Shown: positions 24,312 to 32,158 of the stretch, one piece after another
Layout of the letters: every line of letters starts with the position of its first letter
Numbering within the stretch: position 1 is the first letter of the stretch
NCBI GenBank assembly: GCA_028713975.1
Contig: JAQTNE010000016.1
Location: forward strand, 1 to 47,656
Length of the DNA stretch: 47,656 bases
Direction of reading: 5' to 3'
Source of the DNA: Sulfuricella sp.
Lineage (GTDB): Bacteria; Pseudomonadota; Gammaproteobacteria; Burkholderiales; Sulfuricellaceae
The notes under the pieces: generated by a model
Told to the model about the DNA's origin: nothing
What the model saw: the letters and a program-made list of their open reading frames with translations, nothing else
Databases searched by the model: none
Program-made: the position numbers and the translations under genes

Positions 24312-25016
24312 TCAGGGCGCCATCGGCGGCTGAACCGCCACCGGTTTTTTGCGGTCGTTCATTTCGTAGCTCACCCGGATCAGCACCCGGCTCTTTACCG
24401 CCCTGCCATTTTTTTGGGCTGGGGCAAAGCGCGCGTTGCGAAAAGCCGTCAGCGCGGATTCCTCGAAGATACCTTCGGGATCCGCCTCCACCACTGAAGC
24501 ATCCTTCACCACACCGCCCTCATCGACCAACAACAATAAAATCACCTTGCCGTCGACGCCCAGTTCTACCCCTTTTTCAGGATAGGCTGGCTTGATCGAA
24601 TCAAGCGCAACGGGGTGTAGATCAAGCTGCTTGGCCGGGTAATAAGTCGGGTCCTCGATCAGCGGCATCTCCAGCGCAGGCAGCAGCGAGGATGAAGACT
24701 CGATTTCGGGTGAAGCCGGTCTGGCTGCCGACTTCGGCGTAGCCACCTCATCACGGGGCGTTACTTCGGCAACCACCATCGGCTTTTCCGTCTTGTCGGG
24801 CAAAATAGTTGAAAGCGTGTCCTTGCTCTCCGCTTCCACCATGCGTTCGATCCGCACCTCCATCGCCACTTGCGGCCTGCCTGCCTGTTGCGCCACCTTG
24901 ACGTGCAATCCAAAAATCAAGACAAGATGCACCGCCAACGACGCCCCCAGCACCAGGATCAATCGTCCTGCTGCATCAAGGTCGCGGAGTTTCAAGGGAG
25001 GGTTAAATTCATTCAT
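24312..25016 (-). CDS. TonB-like energy transducer (second copy)
   Basis: Links inner-membrane ExbBD energy to outer-membrane receptors. 234 residues from ATG 25016. N-terminal membrane anchor LILVLGASLAVHLVLIFGL (about 18-36), a periplasmic spacer poor in the usual X-Pro repeats, then a C-terminal TonB fold (IKPAYPEKGVELGVDGKVILLLLVDEGG...AFRNARFAPAQKNGRAVKSRVLIRVSYEM). Placed right after the OprC-like receptor, so it may be dedicated to it. The ExbBD partners lie upstream in the same cluster. Confidence 0.85.
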   Translation of the reverse strand: MNEFNPPLKLRDLDAAGRLILVLGASLAVHLVLIFGLHVKVAQQAGRPQVAMEVRIERMVEAESKDTLSTILPDKTEKPMVVAEVTPRDEVATPKSAARPASPEIESSSSLLPALEMPLIEDPTYYPAKQLDLHPVALDSIKPAYPEKGVELGVDGKVILLLLVDEGGVVKDASVVEADPEGIFEESALTAFRNARFAPAQKNGRAVKSRVLIRVSYEMNDRKKPVAVQPPMAP

Positions 25017-25105
25017 GCCGCCGCCAGTATAAACGGCGGGGACGCACAAAAAAAAGGAAGCGGTTAAGCTTCCCTGGAAAACGAATCGAAAATTGGACAA
25101 TCAAA

Positions 25106-25144
25106 CTTGCAAACAGCGGCCGGAGCGCGGCAGCTGTTTGCAAG
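25106..25144 (-). terminator. Hairpin after the OprC-like receptor gene
   Basis: Perfect 12-bp stem CTTGCAAACAGC/GCTGTTTGCAAG with a 15-nt loop, 5 bp past the stop. Only TTT follows on the minus strand, so it may attenuate rather than fully stop transcription into the downstream tonB gene. Confidence 0.6.
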
Positions 25145-25149
25145 AAACA

Positions 25150-27342
25150 TCAGAACTTCACGGTCACGCCGGCATTGATCGAACGCCCCATGCCCGGCAC
25201 GGTGGTGCCCCACTTTGCCCCGGCACCATTAAGCGACATAGTACTGCCTTGGCCGACATAGGCGCCCCCTAGCGGAGAAGAATAGAGCTTGTCCATGAGG
25301 TTCTCCACGCTCACATCGAAGCGCGCCTGCTTCCACTCATAGCTGCTACGCAGGTTCAACAGACCGTAGCCGGCTGTCCTCATTTCGTTGCGCACCGCCG
25401 ACAGATCATCCTTAGTATTGACCAGTTGTCCCTCGATGGTGTTCGTCCAGTTGCCGATACGTTGCTCGATCGCCAGTCTGGCGTTGAGCGGCATGATGTT
25501 GTACAGGTTGTCGTTGGTCGTCAGGTTCTTGCCGTTGACATAGCCGAGCAAGCCACGGGCGGTAAAGCTGCCCCAGCCGGCGGCCTTGGCCAGAGGAAAG
25601 AAGCCAGAGACATCGACGCCGTAAAGCCGTGCATTCTGGTTGACCAACGTCAGGTAGTTGAATTGGCCAGCCGTACAGGTAGTCCGGCATTTTGCATCAA
25701 TGTAGTCATCGACATGGCTATAGTAGGGCGTGACCTTGACGCCCCACTCGGCTCGACCTGCATCGTGCCAGTCGGCGGTGAAACTCAGCGTGTGCGCAAC
25801 CTCCGGCTTCAGGTTCATGTCGCCGACGAAACCGTTGCCGTCGTTGACCCAGTTGTTCATCGTCATCGCCATGCCGCCGGTCGACCAGGTGTAGCGTTCA
25901 TACAGGCTGGGTGAGCGCGTCTTGCGGGAATAGCCGCCCTCGTAGGTCTGGCTGGCGTCTGGCGTGAAGCGGGCCAGCGCGGTCAGGTCGATGTTGTCGT
26001 CGGTACGGCTGCGGTCACTGGCGTTGAATGCAGCCGCATCAACCCCATAGGGCGCCCCGGGTTTGTAGCCTTGAACCGTGCCCGTATCCATCTTGACCGT
26101 ACTGCTGCGCGCACCGAACAGGGTCAGCCACTTCGGCGACCACTGCGCCTCCCATTCGGCGAAGACGTCGTAGCGGTCGCGCTGACCGTTGTTGATATTC
26201 CAGAAAGTATTCGGCGACATGCCCCCAGTTCCAACGGGATCCCACCAATCGTTGAGACGATAATGCTGATATTCGCCGCCGACTCTGAGAATGTCACGCT
26301 CGGAGAGCAATATGTCCGCCTTGACCAGCGCACCGGTATTTTTCCCTTCCGTATCCATCGGCATGCCGAGGGTGTAGAAATTTTTGTCCTCGGCGAAATT
26401 CATTTTGTGCCGCGTATGTTCATCATAAACGCGTGCCTCCAAGGCTCCCCACTGGTACTGGCCCTTGTAGCGAAGATTGACCTGCTCGCTGTCGTTGCCG
26501 GTCATGTCCATGTGTTGGTTCGGAAAGCCTTGATAGGGAATGTTCTGAAAGCCCAGCTTCAGTTCGACCAGGTGATTTTCATTACGCAGGGCAAGTCCCA
26601 AAGACTGGTTCTCGGATTTATAGCGCGACGAACCCACCTCGTCCCCGGCCAGCCATCCCCTGCCCGTTGCCGCCAGCCCAGCCGGTTTGAAGTCCCCGCC
26701 CGCTTTGTAGTTGCCTGACTCCACGGTTGAGCCACTGTACGTCATGCTCAACTTATCGCTCGCAATCGTCGCCGAAATGTTGCCGCCTTGAGCATTTCCG
26801 TTACTGCGATAAAAAGCGCCGGCTTGGCCCTTGAGCAAGTTTCCCTGTCCCGGCACGGCAAATTCAGGCGCCGGAGAATTCACCTGAATGGTGCCGCCAA
26901 TGCTGTCACCCCCTACACTCACCGGCGTAATGCCGGAAAATACCTTGATGCTGCCCACGTTGGATGGATCGATGTAGGAAAGCGGCGGGTTCATGTGGTT
27001 ACCGCAGGCGGAAATCAGATCCATGCCATCGACCTTGATACGCAAACGGTCGTCCGCCATGCCGTGGATCACCGGCAGGCTGGAAACGCCACCCGCGCCA
27101 GAGAGGCTGACGCCGGGTACGTCCCGGAGAAGACTGGCCGTGTCGCTGGTAGAAACACTCATGGGTGCCAGGCTTGCCCCTTCTAAACTATAAGCGCCGG
27201 CCACTTGGGAAGCATCGACTTTTGAGGCGCTGACGACCACCTCTTCCATGCGGGTCGGTTTCGCTTCATCGGCTGCCACGGCAGCACCACACGGCACAAT
27301 GGCCGCGATGGATGCGGCCAGAATTCGCTGCTTGAACATCAT
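25150..27342 (-). CDS. TonB-dependent receptor, OprC/copper-receptor-like
   Basis: Outer-membrane 22-strand receptor. 730 residues from ATG 27342 (SD GGGAG). Signal peptide to about AVAADE; TonB-box-like MEEVVVSAS; plug with IHGMADDRLRIKVDGMDLISACGNHMNPP; the barrel ends in AGVTVKF with terminal Phe. C113-x3-M117 resembles the CxxxM copper site reported for OprC, and HMDM in the barrel could match its HxM partner; copper as substrate is inference. A sigma-54 promoter (27395-27411) and UAS-like repeat (27450-27473) lie upstream, giving control separate from exbBD. Confidence 0.85.
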   Translation of the reverse strand: MMFKQRILAASIAAIVPCGAAVAADEAKPTRMEEVVVSASKVDASQVAGAYSLEGASLAPMSVSTSDTASLLRDVPGVSLSGAGGVSSLPVIHGMADDRLRIKVDGMDLISACGNHMNPPLSYIDPSNVGSIKVFSGITPVSVGGDSIGGTIQVNSPAPEFAVPGQGNLLKGQAGAFYRSNGNAQGGNISATIASDKLSMTYSGSTVESGNYKAGGDFKPAGLAATGRGWLAGDEVGSSRYKSENQSLGLALRNENHLVELKLGFQNIPYQGFPNQHMDMTGNDSEQVNLRYKGQYQWGALEARVYDEHTRHKMNFAEDKNFYTLGMPMDTEGKNTGALVKADILLSERDILRVGGEYQHYRLNDWWDPVGTGGMSPNTFWNINNGQRDRYDVFAEWEAQWSPKWLTLFGARSSTVKMDTGTVQGYKPGAPYGVDAAAFNASDRSRTDDNIDLTALARFTPDASQTYEGGYSRKTRSPSLYERYTWSTGGMAMTMNNWVNDGNGFVGDMNLKPEVAHTLSFTADWHDAGRAEWGVKVTPYYSHVDDYIDAKCRTTCTAGQFNYLTLVNQNARLYGVDVSGFFPLAKAAGWGSFTARGLLGYVNGKNLTTNDNLYNIMPLNARLAIEQRIGNWTNTIEGQLVNTKDDLSAVRNEMRTAGYGLLNLRSSYEWKQARFDVSVENLMDKLYSSPLGGAYVGQGSTMSLNGAGAKWGTTVPGMGRSINAGVTVKF

Positions 27343-27394
27343 TATTTTTAACTCCCTTTTTCTCAAGTTCCAATAAATAATCGTGAAATACATA

Positions 27395-27411
27395 TGCAAG
27401 GCGCGTGCCAA
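27395..27411 (-). promoter_or_regulatory. Sigma-54 (-24/-12) promoter of the OprC-like receptor gene
   Basis: Minus strand TTGGCACGCGCCTTGCAT: TGGCACG-N4-TTGCA, an exact match to the RpoN consensus. The GC of the -12 element lies about 55 bp upstream of the receptor ATG. Confidence 0.85.
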
Positions 27412-27449
27412 GGCTAAATCACTGATTGTTCAATTAGTTGAGGAAAGAC

Positions 27450-27473
27450 AACCTGTGTCAAATCGCACAGGTT
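27450..27473. promoter_or_regulatory. Candidate enhancer (UAS) of the OprC-like receptor gene
   Basis: Perfect inverted repeat AACCTGTG-N8-CACAGGTT, about 50 bp upstream of the -24 element. It contains CCTGTGTCAA, which also occurs (inverted) in the UAS-like site at 34571-34593. CAAATCGCAC is repeated directly here and just after. Confidence 0.6.
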
Positions 27474-27491
27474 GCGCCAAATCGCACGGAT

Positions 27492-27923
27492 TTACTTGGC
27501 AGGGGCTTCAGGAATCTTGCTGACAGGGGAAGTAACAAACGCCAGCCTGGTAATGCCGACCCGTTGCAGCACCGCCAAGACTTGGGCAACGCGGCCATAG
27601 CGCACGCTTTCATCGGCATGCAACTGCACGTTCGGGTCGGGGTTCTGAGCAGAGAGCTGTTTCAGTTCTGCTTCCAGCGTAGCGAAGTGGATCAGGCGCT
27701 GGTCGATGAATACCCCGCCCTGCGCATCAATCGACATCTGGATGGTCTTGGTCTGCTTCATCGGCGACACCGCCGCCGTCTTGGGCAGATTGACCTTGAC
27801 CGCCTGCATCAGCAAGGGCGCAGTAACGATGAACACGATCAAGAGCACCAGCATCACGTCCACCAAGGGCGTGACGTTGATATCGCTCATCGCGGATTGT
27901 TCGGATTGGAGGTTGAATGCCAT
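27492..27923 (-). CDS. exbD: ExbD biopolymer transport protein
   Basis: 143 residues: a cytoplasmic start MAFNLQSEQSAMSDINVTPLVDVMLVLLIVFIVTAPLL containing the conserved Asp in the single membrane helix (about 20-40), then a periplasmic domain. With ExbB it forms the proton-driven motor for TonB. It is separated from exbB by repeat A7. Normal length. Confidence 0.93.
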   Translation of the reverse strand: MAFNLQSEQSAMSDINVTPLVDVMLVLLIVFIVTAPLLMQAVKVNLPKTAAVSPMKQTKTIQMSIDAQGGVFIDQRLIHFATLEAELKQLSAQNPDPNVQLHADESVRYGRVAQVLAVLQRVGITRLAFVTSPVSKIPEAPAK

Positions 27924-27954
27924 GAACTTCCCCTGCTATTCCAAATTCAAATTA

Positions 27955-28042
27955 ACCGCAGAGACACAGAGACGCAGAGGAAACCGGAAACCTTTGCGTT
28001 AGGAATTTTTTGAATTTCTCTGTGCCTCTGTGTCTCTGTGGT
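27955..28042. repeat. Family A element A7 (exbB-exbD gap)
   Basis: 88 bp: ACCGCAGAGACACAGAGACG...TCTGTGCCTCTGTGTCTCTG plus TGGT. The same subtype as A6, with matching inner flank (AAACCGGAAA / AAACCTGAAA and TTTTTGAATTTCTCTGTGCC). Confidence 0.85.
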
Positions 28043-28060
28043 AAAAGGTTTTTTCTAAAT

Positions 28061-28717
28061 TTATTCCACCTTAAAACTGGATTTCATCGCGAGGTGCAGA
28101 AAATCGGTCGCGAAGTTCTCCATCTCGGCAGAATAAAGCCGCACCCTGCGCAAGCCGTAGTTATAAGCCAGCACAGCGGGAATCGCGGTGGCGATGCCGA
28201 GGGCGGTGGCGATCAACGCCTCGCCGATCGGGCCTGCCACCACGTCGAGCCCGGCCGAGCCGCTTTTGCTGATGTCCTGCAATGCGTGCATGATGCCCCA
28301 CACCGTGCCGAACAGACCGACGAACGGCGCAGTAGAGCCGATGCTGGCCAACACCATCAAGCCGCTTTCCAGTTGATGCAATTCTTTTTGCGCCTGGCTG
28401 CGCAGGCAGCGCTCCAGAATATCCTGCTGATCGCCACTGTGTTCCAGGCTTTGTTCGCCGCTCTTGTGCATGTCGCGCATCGCCCTGAAGCCCGCTTGGG
28501 CAAGACGGGCCAGCGGGCCAGCCGCGTTGACGGATACCTGCTCCGCCTCACGCAAGCCTTTCGCGTGCCAGAACGCCTGACGGAATTCCCTATTCTCTTT
28601 CGACAGCCGCCATTGCGCCCAGGCTTTGGCGACGATCAATGTCCAGGTTGCAACCGAAAAAGCGGCCAGAACCCACAGTGTAATGACAACAACATCCGAT
28701 GAAGAAAAATGCGGCAT
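28061..28717 (-). CDS. exbB: ExbB/TolQ-type proton channel subunit
   Basis: 218 residues with three membrane helices: about 9-30, about 120-145 (GLMVLASIGSTAPFVGLFGTVWGIM, the MotA/TolQ/ExbB signature) and about 160-190 (GEALIATALGIATAIPAVLAYN). It forms the proton channel with ExbD. It starts 16 bp after the tonB stop; repeat A7 follows. Confidence 0.93.
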   Translation of the reverse strand: MPHFSSSDVVVITLWVLAAFSVATWTLIVAKAWAQWRLSKENREFRQAFWHAKGLREAEQVSVNAAGPLARLAQAGFRAMRDMHKSGEQSLEHSGDQQDILERCLRSQAQKELHQLESGLMVLASIGSTAPFVGLFGTVWGIMHALQDISKSGSAGLDVVAGPIGEALIATALGIATAIPAVLAYNYGLRRVRLYSAEMENFATDFLHLAMKSSFKVE

Positions 28718-28733
28718 GAAATAATCCTAAGGT

Positions 28734-29396
28734 TTAGTTGTTTTCGAGTTTAAACGTAATCGGCACTTCGACCCATGCCACCACGGCCTGACTACCGCGC
28801 TTGGCAGGCACGAAACGCCACTTTTTCACCGCCTCCAGCGCGGCTTGGTCGAGCATGCCTGCGCCGCTGGTTTTTTTCAACTCGACGCGCAGGCATTCGC
28901 CGCCAGCCGAAATTTCGGCACGCACCAGCACCGTGCCTTCTACGCCACGACGGCGTGCGGACAACGGGTAGGCCGGCGGCGGATTGCTAAGATAGGCTGC
29001 GTTGTAGCGCGGTGGCTCTATCGTCGGTTCAGCGGCTGATGGCGCGGTGACAGATGTGGGCTGAGGCGGCGCAACCGCCACCGGAGCCTGCTGTACTGCA
29101 TGCTCAGCGACCGGCTGCGTAACCGGTGTCGGTGTTGGCACAGAAACCGCCCTCTCCATCATCGGTTTTTTTTGCGGCTCAATTTTAGGCGGAGCAGCCT
29201 GTAGCGGGGTCACGCGCGGCTCGGGCGGTGCAGGCGGCGCCAGCAGCGAAACCTGCACCACCGGCAAAGGTTGGGGCGGTGTGATTTCGCTCTTGAAATG
29301 AGTGAACCCCCACCATACCGTCATATGCAAAAGGACAACCAGGCCAAACGAGGGCAGCCAGTGAGGCCACTCCCGAGCGGATTCGACTTGCGGCAT
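28734..29396 (-). CDS. tonB: TonB energy transducer (first copy)
   Basis: 220 residues from ATG 29396 (a TTG four codons earlier is possible). N-terminal anchor LPSFGLVVLLHMTVWWGF (about 14-31), a long proline-rich spacer (PPQPLP, PPAPPEPR, PTPTPVTQP), then the C-terminal domain with NPPPAYPLSARRRGVEGTVLVRAEI and AALEAVKKWRFVPAKRG. A complete classical TonB. Next to exbB and exbD in a tonB-exbB-exbD unit. Confidence 0.93.
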   Translation of the reverse strand: MPQVESAREWPHWLPSFGLVVLLHMTVWWGFTHFKSEITPPQPLPVVQVSLLAPPAPPEPRVTPLQAAPPKIEPQKKPMMERAVSVPTPTPVTQPVAEHAVQQAPVAVAPPQPTSVTAPSAAEPTIEPPRYNAAYLSNPPPAYPLSARRRGVEGTVLVRAEISAGGECLRVELKKTSGAGMLDQAALEAVKKWRFVPAKRGSQAVVAWVEVPITFKLENN

Positions 29397-29427
29397 TGCG
29401 TATTCCAAAATAAATTCCAGACGGTGC

Positions 29428-30096
29428 CTAGAATAGCATAAGCAGGCGTCGCAGCCCGATCGCGATCAACACGAGTGCGGCACCCCAGCGCAGCCATTTG
29501 CCCAGCCACTGCCGTCCTTCGCGCAGATTGCGGCCAAACAAGCTAAGCAGGGGCACAATTACCAGCAACGGGGTGAGCGCTGCGCCCAAACCGAAAGACA
29601 GGCCATAGCCCGCGCCGGACAATGTTCCGCCGGACAGGGCGCACACCGCCAAAAGTGAGGCCAGTGGGGCGCAGGGCGTCAAGCTCAGGGAAAAGCCGAG
29701 CAGGAAAGGCGGCGTGCCTGCTCCACGCTGCGCCGCACCGCATGGCGCTTTGCGCCGCGCCGGCAGCAGCAGCCAGACACCGGCACCAAGGCTGGCCACG
29801 CCGATGAAGGCATTGCCCACGCCGCCGCTCAGGGCGTGGGTCAGCCACACCCCGAGCGCGCCAGCCAGCCCACCAAGCAGGCTGTAAGCCGTCACCCGCC
29901 CCAGCACGAATATCCCGGTATCGAACAGCGCTTCGCGGTTGCTGCCGCCGCGCCCCAGCACCCAGGTACCCATGAACGGCAGGCAGGTGACGGTGCAAGC
30001 AGTCAGCCCCATCGAAACGCCTAGCAGCCAGACCGAAAACAGGCTGATCGTCTCAGGTAGCAGCGGCGCGGCTCCGGGGATAATCGGCTCAAGCAT
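29428..30096 (-). CDS. CcdA/DsbD-type membrane protein
   Basis: 222 residues with about six membrane helices. The cysteine-bearing segments GLTACTVTCLPFMGTW (about 31-46) and LSLTPCAPLASLLAVC are arranged as in CcdA/DsbD transmembrane domains, which carry electrons from cytoplasmic thioredoxin to the periplasm. It starts 8 bp before the polyferredoxin stop. Context suggests it moves reducing power outward for metal reduction or assembly, but that is inference. A TauE-like or cytochrome-c-biogenesis label would also be given by some annotators. Confidence 0.7.
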   Translation of the reverse strand: MLEPIIPGAAPLLPETISLFSVWLLGVSMGLTACTVTCLPFMGTWVLGRGGSNREALFDTGIFVLGRVTAYSLLGGLAGALGVWLTHALSGGVGNAFIGVASLGAGVWLLLPARRKAPCGAAQRGAGTPPFLLGFSLSLTPCAPLASLLAVCALSGGTLSGAGYGLSFGLGAALTPLLVIVPLLSLFGRNLREGRQWLGKWLRWGAALVLIAIGLRRLLMLF

Positions 30097-31144
30097 TTTC
30101 TGACTCCACTGCCGGTTTGCGCGATGTGGCGACCGCTTTGAGGGTGCCGTCCGGCATCTCGCCCTTCATGCGTTGCTTGTAGTATTCACGCGAAGATTTG
30201 AACAATGTGACCGGCCCCCATTTCATCTGGATCACCCCGTCGTCCGGGCAGAACTCGACGCAACGCCCGCACAGGGTGCAGTCCTCGTGATACGCCTTGG
30301 CGCCATGCTCGCGCGCAATTTCGTGGATGTCCATCGGGCAGGCTTTGGCGCATACGCCACACTTGTCGCACTTGTCGTGCTGCTTTTTCACCAGCCGCAT
30401 CGGCGACAGCCGCTGGAAAGTAGCATTGAACGACAGCATCGGACAGATGCGGCAGAACGGCTGACGCACTGCAAGCGCCGCCACCAGCATGAAGCCGACC
30501 AGGGTGTTAGCGATGGCGCCGAGGGCAAAGGTAATGCCATCGCCGGTACGCAGCGCCATCTGCTCGGTGCTGCCGGTGAGCAACGTGGTGGCGATGCGCG
30601 ACGGACAGATGTCGCAATAGGGGTTGCCCAGGCTATGCGGCGTCACACCCATCCCGGTCAATAATGGCAGGGCCAGCACCAGCACGATCAGCATCAGCCA
30701 CTTCACCAGTCTTACTCTGCTCACATTGCCGTTCTCGAAGCGGCGCAGCGGAAAGTTCAGCCTGCGTCCCAGCTTGTTGATCAGCTCCTGGATCGTCCCC
30801 AAAGGGCAAACCCAGCCGCAAAAAACCTTGCCCAGCACAAAGAAAAAGGTGAAAAAAGTGATCAGAGTGAATACCAGCGGCAACACTATCTGCGCCGTGA
30901 CCTGCTCGGCTTTCACCAGTGCCTCGCCAATACGATGGTGCAACACGTGCTGGGTCGGAATCAGCACGCAGTAGCCCCCGTTCTGCTGATCGTAAGCGCA
31001 GGACAGGGCAGGCAACGCATTGGACACCTTCTCCGCCATATAAAAGCCGACCACGTTGGAGCCGTAAACCGTCAGGAGCAGCATGACGATCTGGATGAAC
31101 AGCCGGAAACGGCCAAGGGTAGAAAAAATCGCTTTAAACATCAT
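30089..31144 (-). CDS. Membrane-bound 4Fe-4S polyferredoxin (NapH/NosR/CcoG-like)
   Basis: 351 residues with about five membrane segments and two membrane-proximal cysteine motifs (KVFCGWVCPLGT and QPFCRICPM), as in NapH, NosR and CcoG, plus YCDICPS. A soluble C-terminal ferredoxin domain has two [4Fe-4S] motifs, CDKCGVCAKACP and CTLCGRCVEFCP. Its start overlaps the DUF4198-like stop by 4 bp. CcoG reduces Cu(II) in cbb3 oxidase maturation, so a reductase role for an imported metal is plausible here. No nap, nos or cco genes are present nearby. Confidence 0.8.
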   Translation of the reverse strand: MMFKAIFSTLGRFRLFIQIVMLLLTVYGSNVVGFYMAEKVSNALPALSCAYDQQNGGYCVLIPTQHVLHHRIGEALVKAEQVTAQIVLPLVFTLITFFTFFFVLGKVFCGWVCPLGTIQELINKLGRRLNFPLRRFENGNVSRVRLVKWLMLIVLVLALPLLTGMGVTPHSLGNPYCDICPSRIATTLLTGSTEQMALRTGDGITFALGAIANTLVGFMLVAALAVRQPFCRICPMLSFNATFQRLSPMRLVKKQHDKCDKCGVCAKACPMDIHEIAREHGAKAYHEDCTLCGRCVEFCPDDGVIQMKWGPVTLFKSSREYYKQRMKGEMPDGTLKAVATSRKPAVESENA

Positions 31145-32127
31145 GCCTCCTTCGCGCTATGGTTGTTTTCCGATTTTTTGCGGCGCAGCAAAGGCGTTGC
31201 CAACAGCATACCGAACACGCCAAAGCCCACGCCAGCCAAGAGACTCTTGTCGCGTTCTGAATCGGGCGAATAAGTGTAATTGAAGGCGGTCAGGTAATGC
31301 TTGCCGCCATCGTCACGCTCGGCTGCCAGCACGAATTTGGCCTTGCGTGGGCCGCCATGACGGCCACCACGTTCATTTTGCTCGGCTGACTTGAAGTCGC
31401 GCGGGAACAGCACCGTTGCCATGCCTTTTTCGTCACTGACGAAAGCGGTTCTGGTGCCGAACTCGGTTTCCATTTTTACCGTCTGGTTCGCCAGCGGCTG
31501 GCCGTTGAAGCGCACCATGAAGCGCCACTTCTCACTTTCACGCCAGGCGCCGTGCTCGCGCGGCAGCGGCTGGGGAATAATCTCCAGCTCGCTCTTCTGC
31601 TGCAAAAGCAGCTTGGTTGGCGCTACCCCCGGATTGCCAAAGAAGTAGGCGGTGGACGCCACCGTCACTTTCCCCTCCGCTTCTTCACGCGCGCTTACCC
31701 AATGGTAATTGCCGATCTTGGGCGTCACCGCCTCGATCGGAGTGCCTTCCGGCACAACCGGGAACTGGCGGCGCAGCCTGTCTGCCGGCCCTTCAGCAGC
31801 GAACACTTCCAAAACGGCGGGCTGGAGATTTTTTACCGCCAGCGTTGCTGCCGCCCGGTCGCCGACCCTACCCATCATCGGCGTGAGCAGTGGGTATTTA
31901 GTCCACTCCCGCCCCTGCCATTTGCCCTGTACCGCTGCGGCAGCCGGTTTTCCGTCCGGCGCCATGATTTGTCCTAAGGCGTGGTCATGGTGGTCGTGCT
32001 GGTGAATCGCCTCGGCAGCAGCCGGGGCACCCGCCGGGCGCCCTTCGGCTGGCCTGCCTTCCGCCATGGCGGAAGCACAGGCCAGCGTCAGGGTTGCCGA
32101 CAGGATCAGGTTGATAGATCGTTGCAT
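31141..32127 (-). CDS. Periplasmic His-rich protein (DUF4198-like) with C-terminal anchor
   Basis: 328 residues from ATG 32127 (AGGAGAG upstream). Signal peptide to about SAMA, then GRPAEGRPAGAP and a histidine cluster HQHDHHDH (about 47-54), beta-rich domains (about 80-290) and a C-terminal membrane helix (LLAGVGFGVFGMLLATPLL) with a basic tail. The layout resembles DUF4198 proteins found with TonB-linked nickel, cobalt or copper uptake; the family call is moderate. The His cluster suggests metal binding. Operon: 31 bp after the receptor stop. Confidence 0.6.
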   Translation of the reverse strand: MQRSINLILSATLTLACASAMAEGRPAEGRPAGAPAAAEAIHQHDHHDHALGQIMAPDGKPAAAAVQGKWQGREWTKYPLLTPMMGRVGDRAAATLAVKNLQPAVLEVFAAEGPADRLRRQFPVVPEGTPIEAVTPKIGNYHWVSAREEAEGKVTVASTAYFFGNPGVAPTKLLLQQKSELEIIPQPLPREHGAWRESEKWRFMVRFNGQPLANQTVKMETEFGTRTAFVSDEKGMATVLFPRDFKSAEQNERGGRHGGPRKAKFVLAAERDDGGKHYLTAFNYTYSPDSERDKSLLAGVGFGVFGMLLATPLLRRKKSENNHSAKEA

Positions 32128-32158
32128 GAATGCTCTCCTGTTTCTGGTTTCTGGCTGG

